Below are positions 34,360 through 41,991 of a stretch of DNA of 64,000 nt, one piece after another (position 1 is the first letter of the stretch; the number at the start of each line of letters is the position of its first letter). Under the pieces are notes generated by a model that did no database searches, had not been told where the DNA came from, and worked only from the letters and a program-made list of their open reading frames with translations. Position numbers and translations under genes: made by a program. This DNA comes from DATKUA01 sp965602675 (GTDB lineage: Bacteria; Acidobacteriota; DATKUA01), in the NCBI GenBank assembly GCA_965602675.1, contig CBFCZO010000007.1, forward strand, positions 7,887 to 71,886, given 5' to 3'.

Positions 34360-34502
34360 GAGTCCACCTCCACCCGGTTTTTATAACGCTCTAGTTTTTG
34401 CGACCTCGAGCGTAATTGTCAATAGGACGGGCGGCCTGCCTGGTCTACCATTCAGGAACTGACGTGCCTGAGATGTAAGGATAGTTAATCAGAGGAGTTT
34501 AA

Positions 34503-34550
34503 TAGCAAAAGCAAACCGGCCCGCGGTCGAATTGGGGGACCTCGGGCCGG
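34503..34550 (-). terminator. Intrinsic terminator of the AhpD-like gene
   Basis: On the minus strand CCGGCCCG (34550-34543) pairs with CGGGCCGG (34523-34516) and is followed by TTTGCTTTTGC. It lies about 30 nt past the gene's stop. Confidence 0.75.
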
Positions 34551-34578
34551 AATCTTTCACTGCCTGGAAAACAGGAAG

Positions 34579-34971
34579 TCAGACAGCTAAAGCCTGTTCC
34601 GGTTTATCCATGACTTCCTTGAACTGCTTGACGGCCTCGACGACATGCGTCGCATAGATCATCGAGGGGCCGCCGCCCATCAGCATCGCCACGCCGAGGG
34701 CATCCATGATCTCCTCCTCGGTTGCGCCGGCGAGCAGGGCGTCATGGGTGTGAAAAGCGATGCAGCCGTCGCAGCGGACCGTGACGGCGATCGCCAGAGC
34801 GATCAGTTCCTTGGTCTTCGCATTGAGAGCGCCATCGGTGGCGTTGGCGTGATGCAGCGAGCCGAAGGCCTTCATCGTCATGGGTTGGCCGTTGGCGAGC
34901 ATCTGCTGGAAGGTTTTAATGTGATCAAGCTGATCGGGGTAATTCTTTGCTACCGCTCTATCTTCAGCCAT
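34579..34971 (-). CDS. Carboxymuconolactone decarboxylase/AhpD-family protein
   Basis: A 130-residue helical protein of the AhpD/CMD family. The redox motif C-D-G-C-I-A-F-H (CxxC followed three residues later by His) is the peroxidase-type active site of AhpD, and EEEIMDALGVAMLMGGG is the usual following helix. It is probably a cytoplasmic peroxidase-linked thiol protein; physiological partner unknown. The frame is open upstream to 35100, but ATG 34971 is chosen because GAGGAAAC with a preceding AGGAG sits just before it and homologues begin here. It is monocistronic, with its own terminator. Confidence 0.88.
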   Translation of the reverse strand: MAEDRAVAKNYPDQLDHIKTFQQMLANGQPMTMKAFGSLHHANATDGALNAKTKELIALAIAVTVRCDGCIAFHTHDALLAGATEEEIMDALGVAMLMGGGPSMIYATHVVEAVKQFKEVMDKPEQALAV

Positions 34972-35357
34972 TGTTTCCTCCTGTATGATAAAACCGTCAT
35001 TTATCAAAATCGTCGACGCAGACGGAAAAGTTCTTGAGCCGACGGCAATATAGCGTTGCAGGATGATGAATCTATGGAATTCAAACGATCTATATGTCAC
35101 GACCGGGATAAGGGCTCAATCACAACCGATCGCCTTCATCACGTATTATCAAGAATCGCCGCTTCCTTCTTCCAATTACAGTATACTGCCACTAGGCGGT
35201 CAATATCAACCCTGTGCGAAGTTTATATCGCGTATATTGGGAATATATTCTCTATTTAGCGTGCCAGGCTCGCCCGCCTCGTTGTGTTGGATAGGCCCGT
35301 AGGCTTGCGGCTGTCTGCGCCGATGATTCCGCAAGCGTTATCTTCAGGCGCTAATCC
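34972..35357. other. Intergenic region, no gene
   Basis: No supported coding region; short plus-strand frames lack ribosome sites and family features. An 8-bp inverted repeat GCTTGCGG (35303-35310) / CCGCAAGC (35329-35336) lies just past the TfoX-N stop and may act as its 3' hairpin, though no T-run follows. Confidence 0.4.
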
Positions 35358-35681
35358 TTACCTCTCTCTGTTCTGGCTTATGATCGCCCGGCGTGCCCAG
35401 CGCAGCAGCTCGTCGCTATCCTCGAGAATCTCAGCCGGGACCTCGTAATAGCTCTTAATCGTCTGCTTCGCGTTAGGGCGGAAGGGCTCCATGCCCTTAG
35501 CTTCGTATGCTTTTCTGCTGTCGGCGTCAGTCTTGAAGAAAAGCGTGTCCTTGTTAATGATCGCAAAAAAAACATCCCTGGCGTAGAGGCCGTAACCGCC
35601 GAACATGCGTTTACAAACCAGTCCCTCGAGGCCGCCCAGCTGATCGAGCACGTAGTCCCGAAACTCTTCATTTTTAGTCAT
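35358..35681 (-). CDS. TfoX N-terminal-domain protein
   Basis: A 107-residue single-domain protein of the TfoX-N family: RMFGGYGLYARDVFFAII with the conserved G-G-Y/F-G, then LFFKTD, and MEPFRPN followed by YYEVPAEILED. Proteobacterial TfoX/Sxy regulates competence, but stand-alone N-domain proteins elsewhere have no proven role. It is cytoplasmic. GAG-rich sequence and ATG at 35681 set the start. A terminator-like hairpin on the same strand directly upstream insulates it, so it is transcribed alone. Confidence 0.88.
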   Translation of the reverse strand: MTKNEEFRDYVLDQLGGLEGLVCKRMFGGYGLYARDVFFAIINKDTLFFKTDADSRKAYEAKGMEPFRPNAKQTIKSYYEVPAEILEDSDELLRWARRAIISQNRER

Positions 35682-35708
35682 GAGGATATTCTATCTCGGG
35701 AGAAGTAC

Positions 35709-35748
35709 AAAAAAAACGGCGCGCGTTACGGATCGGCAATCGCGCGCC
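35709..35748 (-). terminator. Terminator-like hairpin upstream of the TfoX-N gene, no matching gene
   Basis: On the minus strand GGCGCGCG (35748-35741) pairs with CGCGCGCC (35725-35718) and is followed directly by G and TTTTTTTT. It would end minus-strand transcripts arriving from 35.75-36.3 kb, where no gene is visible. Confidence 0.6.
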
Positions 35749-36346
35749 TGCTTGGCAGTTAAGGCATGCGAGTAACTACTTTGGAAACCGTTCATGGTGA
35801 ACGGATTAATTTCGCAAACTCGCAAAGTGGGTAGCTTCATTGACATAAGAAAAGACCGCTAACCAATAACTAAACTCGGTAGATATCTTTCAGATTCAAA
35901 CGGGAGGCCGGAGTGAACCATGCTTAACAAATTCAACCGCCGGTGGCTTTTCTCTTTTCAACGAGCATCCACGCGCTTCACATTATAATAATAACGCCAC
36001 CACATGATCAATTGCAAGTTTTTTTATCTCGCGGCCCAAGAAAAAATACACTTCAAGGAGCCGAGATGTCAGCTACCATGTTACGCAGTTACTAAATAAC
36101 ATCCTTGTAATACAACAATTATAGCAATAACCGGGCACGCCTTGCCTGACACCGCCTCAGAGCTGTTGTTGTGGCGATTGGATTAATTGGTATTTAATTC
36201 ACAACTTAGGCGCTGAGAAAAGGAGAGTTCCCGTCACCGTCAAACAGATACAAAGCAATAAAATCAACAGCTGCTATAATCCTGTGAACAACTGCAGCAT
36301 GGATTCCGTAACATTTTCAGCCGGCATCCAAAACAGGGGTAGTCAG
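35749..36346. other. AT-rich intergenic region before the aminotransferase
   Basis: No gene is supported. The 7-bp inverted repeat CCGTTCA-TGG-TGAACGG at 35788-35804 could bind a regulator. A 22-codon frame at 35920-35988 with GGGAGG upstream (MLNKFNRRWLF...) is possible but unsupported. GGGCACGCCTTGC near 36133 resembles a sigma-54 site, but the spacing is wrong. Confidence 0.4.
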
Positions 36347-37447
36347 ATGAAGATAAACAATTTCGAACTGGAACGCTTTTTCGCAAAATACGAATTCAGC
36401 TCGCCATATCTTTTGTGCTGCTCCGACTGCGAGACGATGAGCATCGCCGAGCTGCTGGCGTTCGGGGAGGATTACAGCGAGGAAATGGCCGGCTTGCGGC
36501 TGGGCTATACGGAGTCGAAAGGCCACCCGGCCCTGCGCGATGCCGTTTCGGACATGTATATAAAAACCACTGCCGACGACGTGCTTGCGTTCAGCGGCGC
36601 CGAGGAAGGCATCTTCGTATTGATGAACGCACTGCTGGAACGCGACGACCACATTATCGTGCAGTTCCCGGCCTACCAGTCGCTGTTCGAGGTGGCGCAG
36701 GCAATCGGCTGCGACGTCACTCGCTGGACACTCGACGAGGAGCGCGGCTGGCGGCCCGATCTCGATTTGTTGCGGGACTCGATTCGTCCTGAGACGAAAC
36801 TCATCGTCATCAATTTCCCGCATAATCCCACAGGATCGCTCGCCACGCACGGGGAGTATCTGGATATAATCGAAATCGCAAGCGACCGTGGGATTCACTT
36901 ACTTTCCGACGAGGTTTACCGGCTCTCTGAATACTCTCCCGCGGATCGCCTCGGAGCAATGTGCGACCTCTACGACAAAGGAATCTCGCTGGGAGTGATG
37001 TCAAAGAGCCTCGGACTGGCGGGCTTGAGGATCGGGTGGCTGGCGACGCGCGATCGGGAAGCCATGCGTAAACTTGCCGCCTACAAGGACTACACTACTA
37101 TCTGCAACAGTGCTCCCAGTGAACTGCTGGCCACTTTTGCATTGAAGCACAGCGAAAGGATCCTGCAACGCAACCTGGGGATAATCCAGAAAAACCTGGA
37201 TTTGCTCGACCGATTCTTCGCAGAGCACGAGGATGGATTCGAGTGGATACGCCCCAAGGCCGGGCCGATCGCCTTTCCTCGATTACGTGAGGGAAGCGTG
37301 AAGGAATTCTCCCGTGATCTGCTCGAGAAAGCCGGAGTGCTATTGTTACCGAGTAAGGTATTCGATTACGGCGACAGCCACTTCCGCATCGGCTTCGGCC
37401 GGGCGGATATGCCGGAAGCCCTTGAGAAGCTGTCAGAGGCGGTCTGA
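36347..37447 (+). CDS. PLP-dependent class I/II aminotransferase
   Basis: A 366-residue fold-type I enzyme. The substrate/cofactor landmarks are FSGAEEGIFVLMNALLERDD, FPAYQSLFEVAQAIGC, INFPHNPTGSLAT with the PLP-contacting Asn, LLSDEVYRLSEY with the Asp and Tyr, and the Schiff-base Lys in GVMSKSLGLAGLRIGW. The frame extends to a GTG at 36284, but ATG 36347 (MKINNFELERFFAKYEF) fits how close relatives begin. It is cytoplasmic. The amino donor and acceptor cannot be predicted. It stands alone between a long AT-rich upstream region and the convergent Cdd1/VOC pair. Confidence 0.88.
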   Translation: MKINNFELERFFAKYEFSSPYLLCCSDCETMSIAELLAFGEDYSEEMAGLRLGYTESKGHPALRDAVSDMYIKTTADDVLAFSGAEEGIFVLMNALLERDDHIIVQFPAYQSLFEVAQAIGCDVTRWTLDEERGWRPDLDLLRDSIRPETKLIVINFPHNPTGSLATHGEYLDIIEIASDRGIHLLSDEVYRLSEYSPADRLGAMCDLYDKGISLGVMSKSLGLAGLRIGWLATRDREAMRKLAAYKDYTTICNSAPSELLATFALKHSERILQRNLGIIQKNLDLLDRFFAEHEDGFEWIRPKAGPIAFPRLREGSVKEFSRDLLEKAGVLLLPSKVFDYGDSHFRIGFGRADMPEALEKLSEAV

Positions 37448-37497
37448 CAAAGCCCGGGCGGCAGAATCCCGGACGGCCCGCTGGTATCTCAAAAGTC

Positions 37498-37770
37498 CTA
37501 ATCCTTGTGGTTCCACCACTTGAGAAGCTCGGGATCGGTAGTGTCATTCGACGCATAGTAAACGGCGCAACGCATGGTGTAGAGCACGCAGCGGCAGGTC
37601 ATCTGCCCCTGGTGGGAGTTGATCTTCATCCAGAGGTCCTCGGGATCGGCGCCCTTGAGATCCCCGATGCGACGGATGCCAATATCCCACAGATCGCCCG
37701 CGATGCTCGGTCCTACACTGGGAATCGTCGTCAATTCCCGTATGGCGGCTTCCCTGATTGTTTCGCTCAT
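37498..37770 (-). CDS. Helix-hairpin-helix protein, Cdd1 (pathogenicity locus) family
   Basis: A 90-residue protein. TTIPSVGPSIAGDLWDIGIRR is a helix-hairpin-helix like those in TfoX C-terminal and DNA-repair proteins, followed by QGQMTCRCVLYTMRCAVYYA with three Cys and WWNHKD at the end, as in the Cdd1 family. It may bind nucleic acid; no function is established. Its ATG overlaps the TGA of the upstream VOC fusion gene by four bases (37767-37770), so the two are translationally coupled. Confidence 0.82.
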   Translation of the reverse strand: MSETIREAAIRELTTIPSVGPSIAGDLWDIGIRRIGDLKGADPEDLWMKINSHQGQMTCRCVLYTMRCAVYYASNDTTDPELLKWWNHKD

Positions 37771-38696
37771 TGTTCAAGTTCCTCGGCGAAGGTTAGGACG
37801 TAGCCGTTGTTATCCTCGATCGCGAATTCCCTCATACCATAAAAAGTGTCGTGGAGATCGACCACTATCTTTGCCTTGTCTTTGATGCTCTCATGGAACT
37901 CGTCAATGCCTTCCAACACAATGAAGAGCACTAGCGAGCCTCCCACCGCTGAATCACTGAACGCCGGATACTCTTCAACAAGGCTGTCAAGCGCCTGGAA
38001 CATGATCTCGGCGCCCCCGTTGCTCATCATCGCCCAATCGTAGTTCCCGCCTTCAGGCACACTCATCACCAGCTGGAAGCCGAGTGCGTCGCGGTAAAAA
38101 TCGACTGTTTCATTCACATCGGCAACCATCAGGTTCGCGGTCAGGCTTTTCATTTCAGTTCCTCCGATCGCCGAGCGTTCCATCCGATTCTGCGAGTAGC
38201 ATTTGAAACCACTCTCTCCGGTGGAAAGGTGGAAACCGACCAGCAATGCGCCTTCACCATCCAACTCGTACGTCACCTTGGCCTGCCAGCCGGGCGGGGC
38301 GTTCTCCAGATCCTCTGATACGAATGCCAATACACCGCCCTCAGCGGTGGGCGCTTCCAGCACGTAGCGATTGATGAAACCCTCTACATGGAACTGCCGG
38401 AAAACGTGCTTCTTGCGTGCTTTGTCGTAGCTGATGAAACCGACGTCCTCGTGAACTTCGCCGTCAGGATTCTTCTCCTGCGGAGCGAAAACCGCAGTCG
38501 TACTCAGCTTGATGAACTGCCCACCCAACGCGAATTCAATACGGGTCGTGACCTCGGAGCGGCCCGACATCCCTTCGCCGGCTCCACGCCACTCACCGAT
38601 TAGCGGGCGGAACGGCTGCCAGACATCCACATCGGTGGTTTGCCCCGCCGCCGACGTCATAAAAACTGTTAAAGCAACCAGTGCAAATCGACGCAT
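37767..38696 (-). CDS. Fusion of an exported calycin-like domain and a VOC (glyoxalase) domain
   Basis: A 309-residue frame with two parts. Residues 1-19 look like a signal peptide; 25-172 (FRPLIGEWRGAGEG, GFISYDKARKKHVFRQFHVEGF) resemble a nitrobindin/lipocalin-like beta-barrel. Residues 182-309 (MKSLTANLMVADVNETVDFYR, YGMREFAIEDNNGYVLTFAE) are a standard VOC domain of glyoxalase/dioxygenase type. The VOC part begins with its own ATG at 38153 preceded by GGAGG 7 nt upstream (38161-38165), so it may also be made alone. One half appears exported and the other cytoplasmic, which makes a working fusion doubtful; a lost stop codon or frame repair could explain it. Overlaps the Cdd1 gene by 4 nt. 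Confidence 0.75.
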   Translation of the reverse strand: MRRFALVALTVFMTSAAGQTTDVDVWQPFRPLIGEWRGAGEGMSGRSEVTTRIEFALGGQFIKLSTTAVFAPQEKNPDGEVHEDVGFISYDKARKKHVFRQFHVEGFINRYVLEAPTAEGGVLAFVSEDLENAPPGWQAKVTYELDGEGALLVGFHLSTGESGFKCYSQNRMERSAIGGTEMKSLTANLMVADVNETVDFYRDALGFQLVMSVPEGGNYDWAMMSNGGAEIMFQALDSLVEEYPAFSDSAVGGSLVLFIVLEGIDEFHESIKDKAKIVVDLHDTFYGMREFAIEDNNGYVLTFAEELEQ

Positions 38697-38787
38697 GGGA
38701 AACCTCGTGATTACGCTGTATCACCATAGCTTAGTGGCGCCCCATTGAATATGTCAAGACAAATGTTCAGTCTTTTGTTCAGTTGTG

Positions 38788-40299
38788 TTATTGCTTCATC
38801 CCGGCCGCTTGCTTCAGCGCGATCGCGTCCTTCATATCCTGTAGATTCTTGGTGAGGTAATACCAACCATTCTTGAAGGCAGAATAATCGGGGCCGCCCA
38901 TCGCAGAACCGTAGCGCACGGAGTTGGCGAAGAAGAGCCACTGGTCGATCCACTTGCGCTCCAGCCCCTCGTCGAATGGATTGTCGTCGGCCTTGGCGAG
39001 GCCCGCCTGCCAGGCTGAAACCATCAGCTTGGTCGTCGTTTCGACCATCTTATCGGTCTCGGCAATCGTCATCTCCAGCTGCTCGAAATGGCCGTCGGAC
39101 CACGAGCCTCCGTGGCATGCCGTGCAGACTTTCCTGAGGACGGCCTTTCTGCGAGCCTGCTCCCCGGCGTCGATAAGGAATTCCGATGCGGGGACGCCGG
39201 TGAAGGTGGTCGGCAACGGCAGGCCATCGGAGTTCTTGATGACCGAGGTCTCGCCGCTCTTGGGTTGTGGGTGGGAATAGATCAAGCCGAAGATGCGGAC
39301 ATAGAGACGCGCTCCGAAGTTGTGGCTCCGTTCCGCTACGACCTCGCCTTCGGAATTGACCAATAATGCACTATGGCAGGCTGCGCAGGTGGGGGCGCGA
39401 AAATCGTCACCGACAGCCCATGGCACGGCGTTCCACTCCCATTCATCCGCCTTTGAGAGGAAGATGTTGCCGTGCTTGCTCTCGCGCCACGTCTCCCAGC
39501 CGGGCACATCGGGATTGAGGTGGCATTGCAGGCAGGTGTAAGGCTTGCGTGCAGTCTCGATCGAGAAACCATGGCGGGGGTGGCATGCAGCGCATGAGCC
39601 GCGACTGCCGTCGGGATTGACACGGCCGACGCCCTGGTTCGGCCAGTTGCTGAGATTCGGCACCTCCAGCTCGCCGTAGTCGCTCTCGACGGTCTTCTTG
39701 CCGTCGACCTCGATCACCGTCCCGTGGCAGGAGAAACAAGTCTCGCCGCGGCCCACTGCCGAGGCCGGCTTCTGCTGCAAAGCCCCGTCCACCACCTCGG
39801 CGACTCCGACCGACGTGTTCACCAACGCCATAAAGACGGGATTTTCGAGGAGGTTGCCTACGGCGTGGCCCTTCTTGCTTCCCGAATACTCGTCTCGCTC
39901 GACCGGATGGCAGGTAGCGCAGTCGTCCGGAGAAACAACGACATTGATCTCGTAGCCCTCGTGCTCGAAGGAGTCCGCGTGCTTGCCCGTGTTGCGGCCG
40001 TGGCATTCATAGCAGCCGACGGCGACGCCCTGCAGTTCCTCCGGCACGTACTCCGCCGATATCCGCCGCTCAAGCTTTTCAGCCTGCATTGCTTCGGCCG
40101 GAGTTGCGGCGGAATGACGGCTGTCCCGCCAGTCGGCGACGATGCCGGGAGTGTAATACTGGTGGCACTCGATGCACTCAGCACTCTCGTCGCTTAGCTT
40201 TCCCTCCTGGCGAGCGTTAACGATATCAACTGGCAAAATCGCAGCGAAAAAAGCCGTGCCCGCGCAAACAAGGATTAATAAGAAACCCAGTTTCTTCAT
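38788..40299 (-). CDS. Octaheme cytochrome c, hydroxylamine oxidoreductase-like family
   Basis: A 503-residue periplasmic protein with a signal peptide and eight CxxCH sites: CIECH, CYECH, CATCH, CFSCH, CAACH, CLQCH, CAACH and CTACH. Surrounding sequence (CHQYYTPGIVADWRDSRHS, GCYECHG, INVVVSPDDCATCHPVE, YSHPQPKSGE) matches the HAO-like octaheme family. Members oxidise hydroxylamine or hydrazine when a Tyr is cross-linked to the catalytic heme 4, or reduce nitrite/hydroxylamine when it is missing. C-terminal DYSAFKNGWYYL contains tyrosines, but I cannot tell whether one is the cross-linking residue. It stands alone; no NrfH-like quinol dehydrogenase or second cytochrome adjoins it. A nitrogen-compound redox role is likely, direction unknown. 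Confidence 0.88.
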   Translation of the reverse strand: MKKLGFLLILVCAGTAFFAAILPVDIVNARQEGKLSDESAECIECHQYYTPGIVADWRDSRHSAATPAEAMQAEKLERRISAEYVPEELQGVAVGCYECHGRNTGKHADSFEHEGYEINVVVSPDDCATCHPVERDEYSGSKKGHAVGNLLENPVFMALVNTSVGVAEVVDGALQQKPASAVGRGETCFSCHGTVIEVDGKKTVESDYGELEVPNLSNWPNQGVGRVNPDGSRGSCAACHPRHGFSIETARKPYTCLQCHLNPDVPGWETWRESKHGNIFLSKADEWEWNAVPWAVGDDFRAPTCAACHSALLVNSEGEVVAERSHNFGARLYVRIFGLIYSHPQPKSGETSVIKNSDGLPLPTTFTGVPASEFLIDAGEQARRKAVLRKVCTACHGGSWSDGHFEQLEMTIAETDKMVETTTKLMVSAWQAGLAKADDNPFDEGLERKWIDQWLFFANSVRYGSAMGGPDYSAFKNGWYYLTKNLQDMKDAIALKQAAGMKQ

Positions 40300-40509
40300 A
40301 GCTGTCCCCCGAAAGTTTGGCTGGTCCGATTACCCTTGCTAATAATATGTCCGCCAATTCCTCAAATATCAATCCCCGAATGTTTGTAACTCGGATAAAG
40401 ATGGACTTCGTAGAGGATTTGCAAAGCAGACAAATCAAAATACGCTATTTGCATTCGGTTTTTGACTAACATATTATCTCATACACATCACTTCACATCG
40501 GGGGTAACC

Positions 40510-41874
40510 ATGTTTAATAAACCAAATGCCGGATGTACCCTGATCGGCAAGCCTTTATCAATTCTTCTAATCACCATTTTGCTGACCTTATGCTTCTCAT
40601 TCGTGTCATATTCCCAAGATTACGAGTGGCGGAAAGTCAGCAGTTCGGGCCCTGAACCCAGAATCAACCATGCGATGGCCTACGACATCAGCCGAGATAG
40701 AGTCGTCCTCTTCGGCGGAGAAACCCGAACCAATCAAGCTGTTGCTTTCGGGGATACCTGGGAGTGGGACGGCAGCGCCTGGACGCTGGTCAGTACAAGC
40801 GGTCCGATACCTCGATGTGGCCACGCGATGGCCTATGATGATTCGCGAAATAGAGTTGTTCTTTTCGGCGGAGAAGCCCCCCCAGGCTTTCCAATATACG
40901 ATGACACCTGGGAATGGGACGGATCAAGCTGGACACAACGCGCGCAGATGAGCGCAGCCCCTCCGCCGGCTCGGTGTGCCCATGCCATGGTATACGACAG
41001 CAAACGCAAAGTTGTCGTCATGTTCGGCGGAATGGGCTGGAATCGTTATAAGGATACGTGGTTCTGGAACGGGACGAACTGGTCTCTCGTCACAACAAAA
41101 GGTATTCATGAGCTCCAGGATCATGGCATGGCCTACCACATCCAGCGAGACAAAGTTGTACTATACGGTGGGCACAGAGGTCTCGGCTTGCCGGAATCAA
41201 CCACCTATCACTGGGACGGCAGCGCCTGGGGCATGGTCTCCACACAAGGCCCGGGAGAGCTATGGCAACACTCGATGGTTTATGACAGCCAGCGCAAGCT
41301 GGTCGTCCTCTTCGGTGGGAATAACGACGAGGGGCTACAGGGATTTGTCAACACCTGGACATGGAACTGTAATTCGTGGAACTTGGAGAACACACAAGGT
41401 CCCGAGGTGACCTACGGCCAGGATATGGTCCACGACTCCACGCGAAATCACATTGTCCTCTTCGGCGGCGGTATCGGCGGAATCAAAAGGGGCGACACCT
41501 GGATCTACGGCCCGCCCATCCTCTACGACCTTTCTCCCAAATTCGCCAAATCCGCCCCCAAGCTTGTGGCGGCTGGCGAAAGTACGCGACTTATCACCCG
41601 CATCAAGAACACCGGTAAGGGCGTATCCATGGCGTGCACGCTGAGCTTCTACCTGACCAAGAAGCCCAAGATGACGAAGAAAGCGATACTGTTGGGATCT
41701 GCCGGCGTCCCCGCGATCAATAACGGTAAAAGCAAGAAAATCAAGGTCACTGCCAAAGTGCCGACGAACATCAAGATCGGCAAATACTATGTAGTCGTAA
41801 AGCTTTGTGTCGAAGACAAGAACACTAACAATAACGTCAAGGCAAGCAACGGGAAGATCCTGGAGATCTACTGA
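40510..41874 (+). CDS. Secreted kelch-repeat protein with C-terminal CARDB-like domain
   Basis: About 454 residues. After a signal peptide (hydrophobic ILLITILLTLCFSFVSYSQ) come six kelch-type repeats with the pattern H-A-M-A-Y-D, V-V-L-F-G-G, D-T-W-E-W-D-G-S-x-W, forming a beta-propeller at about residues 37-345. The last 110 residues (FAKSAPKLVAAGESTRLITRIKNTG, GKYYVVVKLCVEDKNT) are a CARDB-like beta-sandwich rich in Lys. ATG 40510, with GGGGG upstream, starts the signal properly; the frame is open back to 40462. No catalytic residue is seen, so a binding or adhesion role is likely. A hairpin lies between it and the convergent M28 gene. Confidence 0.82.
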   Translation: MFNKPNAGCTLIGKPLSILLITILLTLCFSFVSYSQDYEWRKVSSSGPEPRINHAMAYDISRDRVVLFGGETRTNQAVAFGDTWEWDGSAWTLVSTSGPIPRCGHAMAYDDSRNRVVLFGGEAPPGFPIYDDTWEWDGSSWTQRAQMSAAPPPARCAHAMVYDSKRKVVVMFGGMGWNRYKDTWFWNGTNWSLVTTKGIHELQDHGMAYHIQRDKVVLYGGHRGLGLPESTTYHWDGSAWGMVSTQGPGELWQHSMVYDSQRKLVVLFGGNNDEGLQGFVNTWTWNCNSWNLENTQGPEVTYGQDMVHDSTRNHIVLFGGGIGGIKRGDTWIYGPPILYDLSPKFAKSAPKLVAAGESTRLITRIKNTGKGVSMACTLSFYLTKKPKMTKKAILLGSAGVPAINNGKSKKIKVTAKVPTNIKIGKYYVVVKLCVEDKNTNNNVKASNGKILEIY

Positions 41875-41942
41875 GATTCACTCTGCACCGATCGTTTAAG
41901 CCGATCCGGAGTGTCTGAGACACAAACAGAGACTAAAAGAAC

Positions 41943-41968
41943 AAGGGCGGGTTGTTTCCCGCCCCTGT
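41943..41968. terminator. Bidirectional terminator between kelch and M28 genes
   Basis: GGGCGGG (41945-41951) pairs with CCCGCCC (41958-41964) with a TTGTTT loop, and further ACA/TGT pairs. T-rich flanks occur on both strands. Confidence 0.7.
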
Positions 41969-41991
41969 TTGTTCGATCCGTGTGCGGCCGG

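Noticed and set aside
36130..36145. GGGCACGCCTTGC, resembling a sigma-54 promoter before the aminotransferase gene
   Set aside because: GG and GC are 8 or 9 nt apart depending on which G pair is used; sigma-54 needs 10, so it is not supported.
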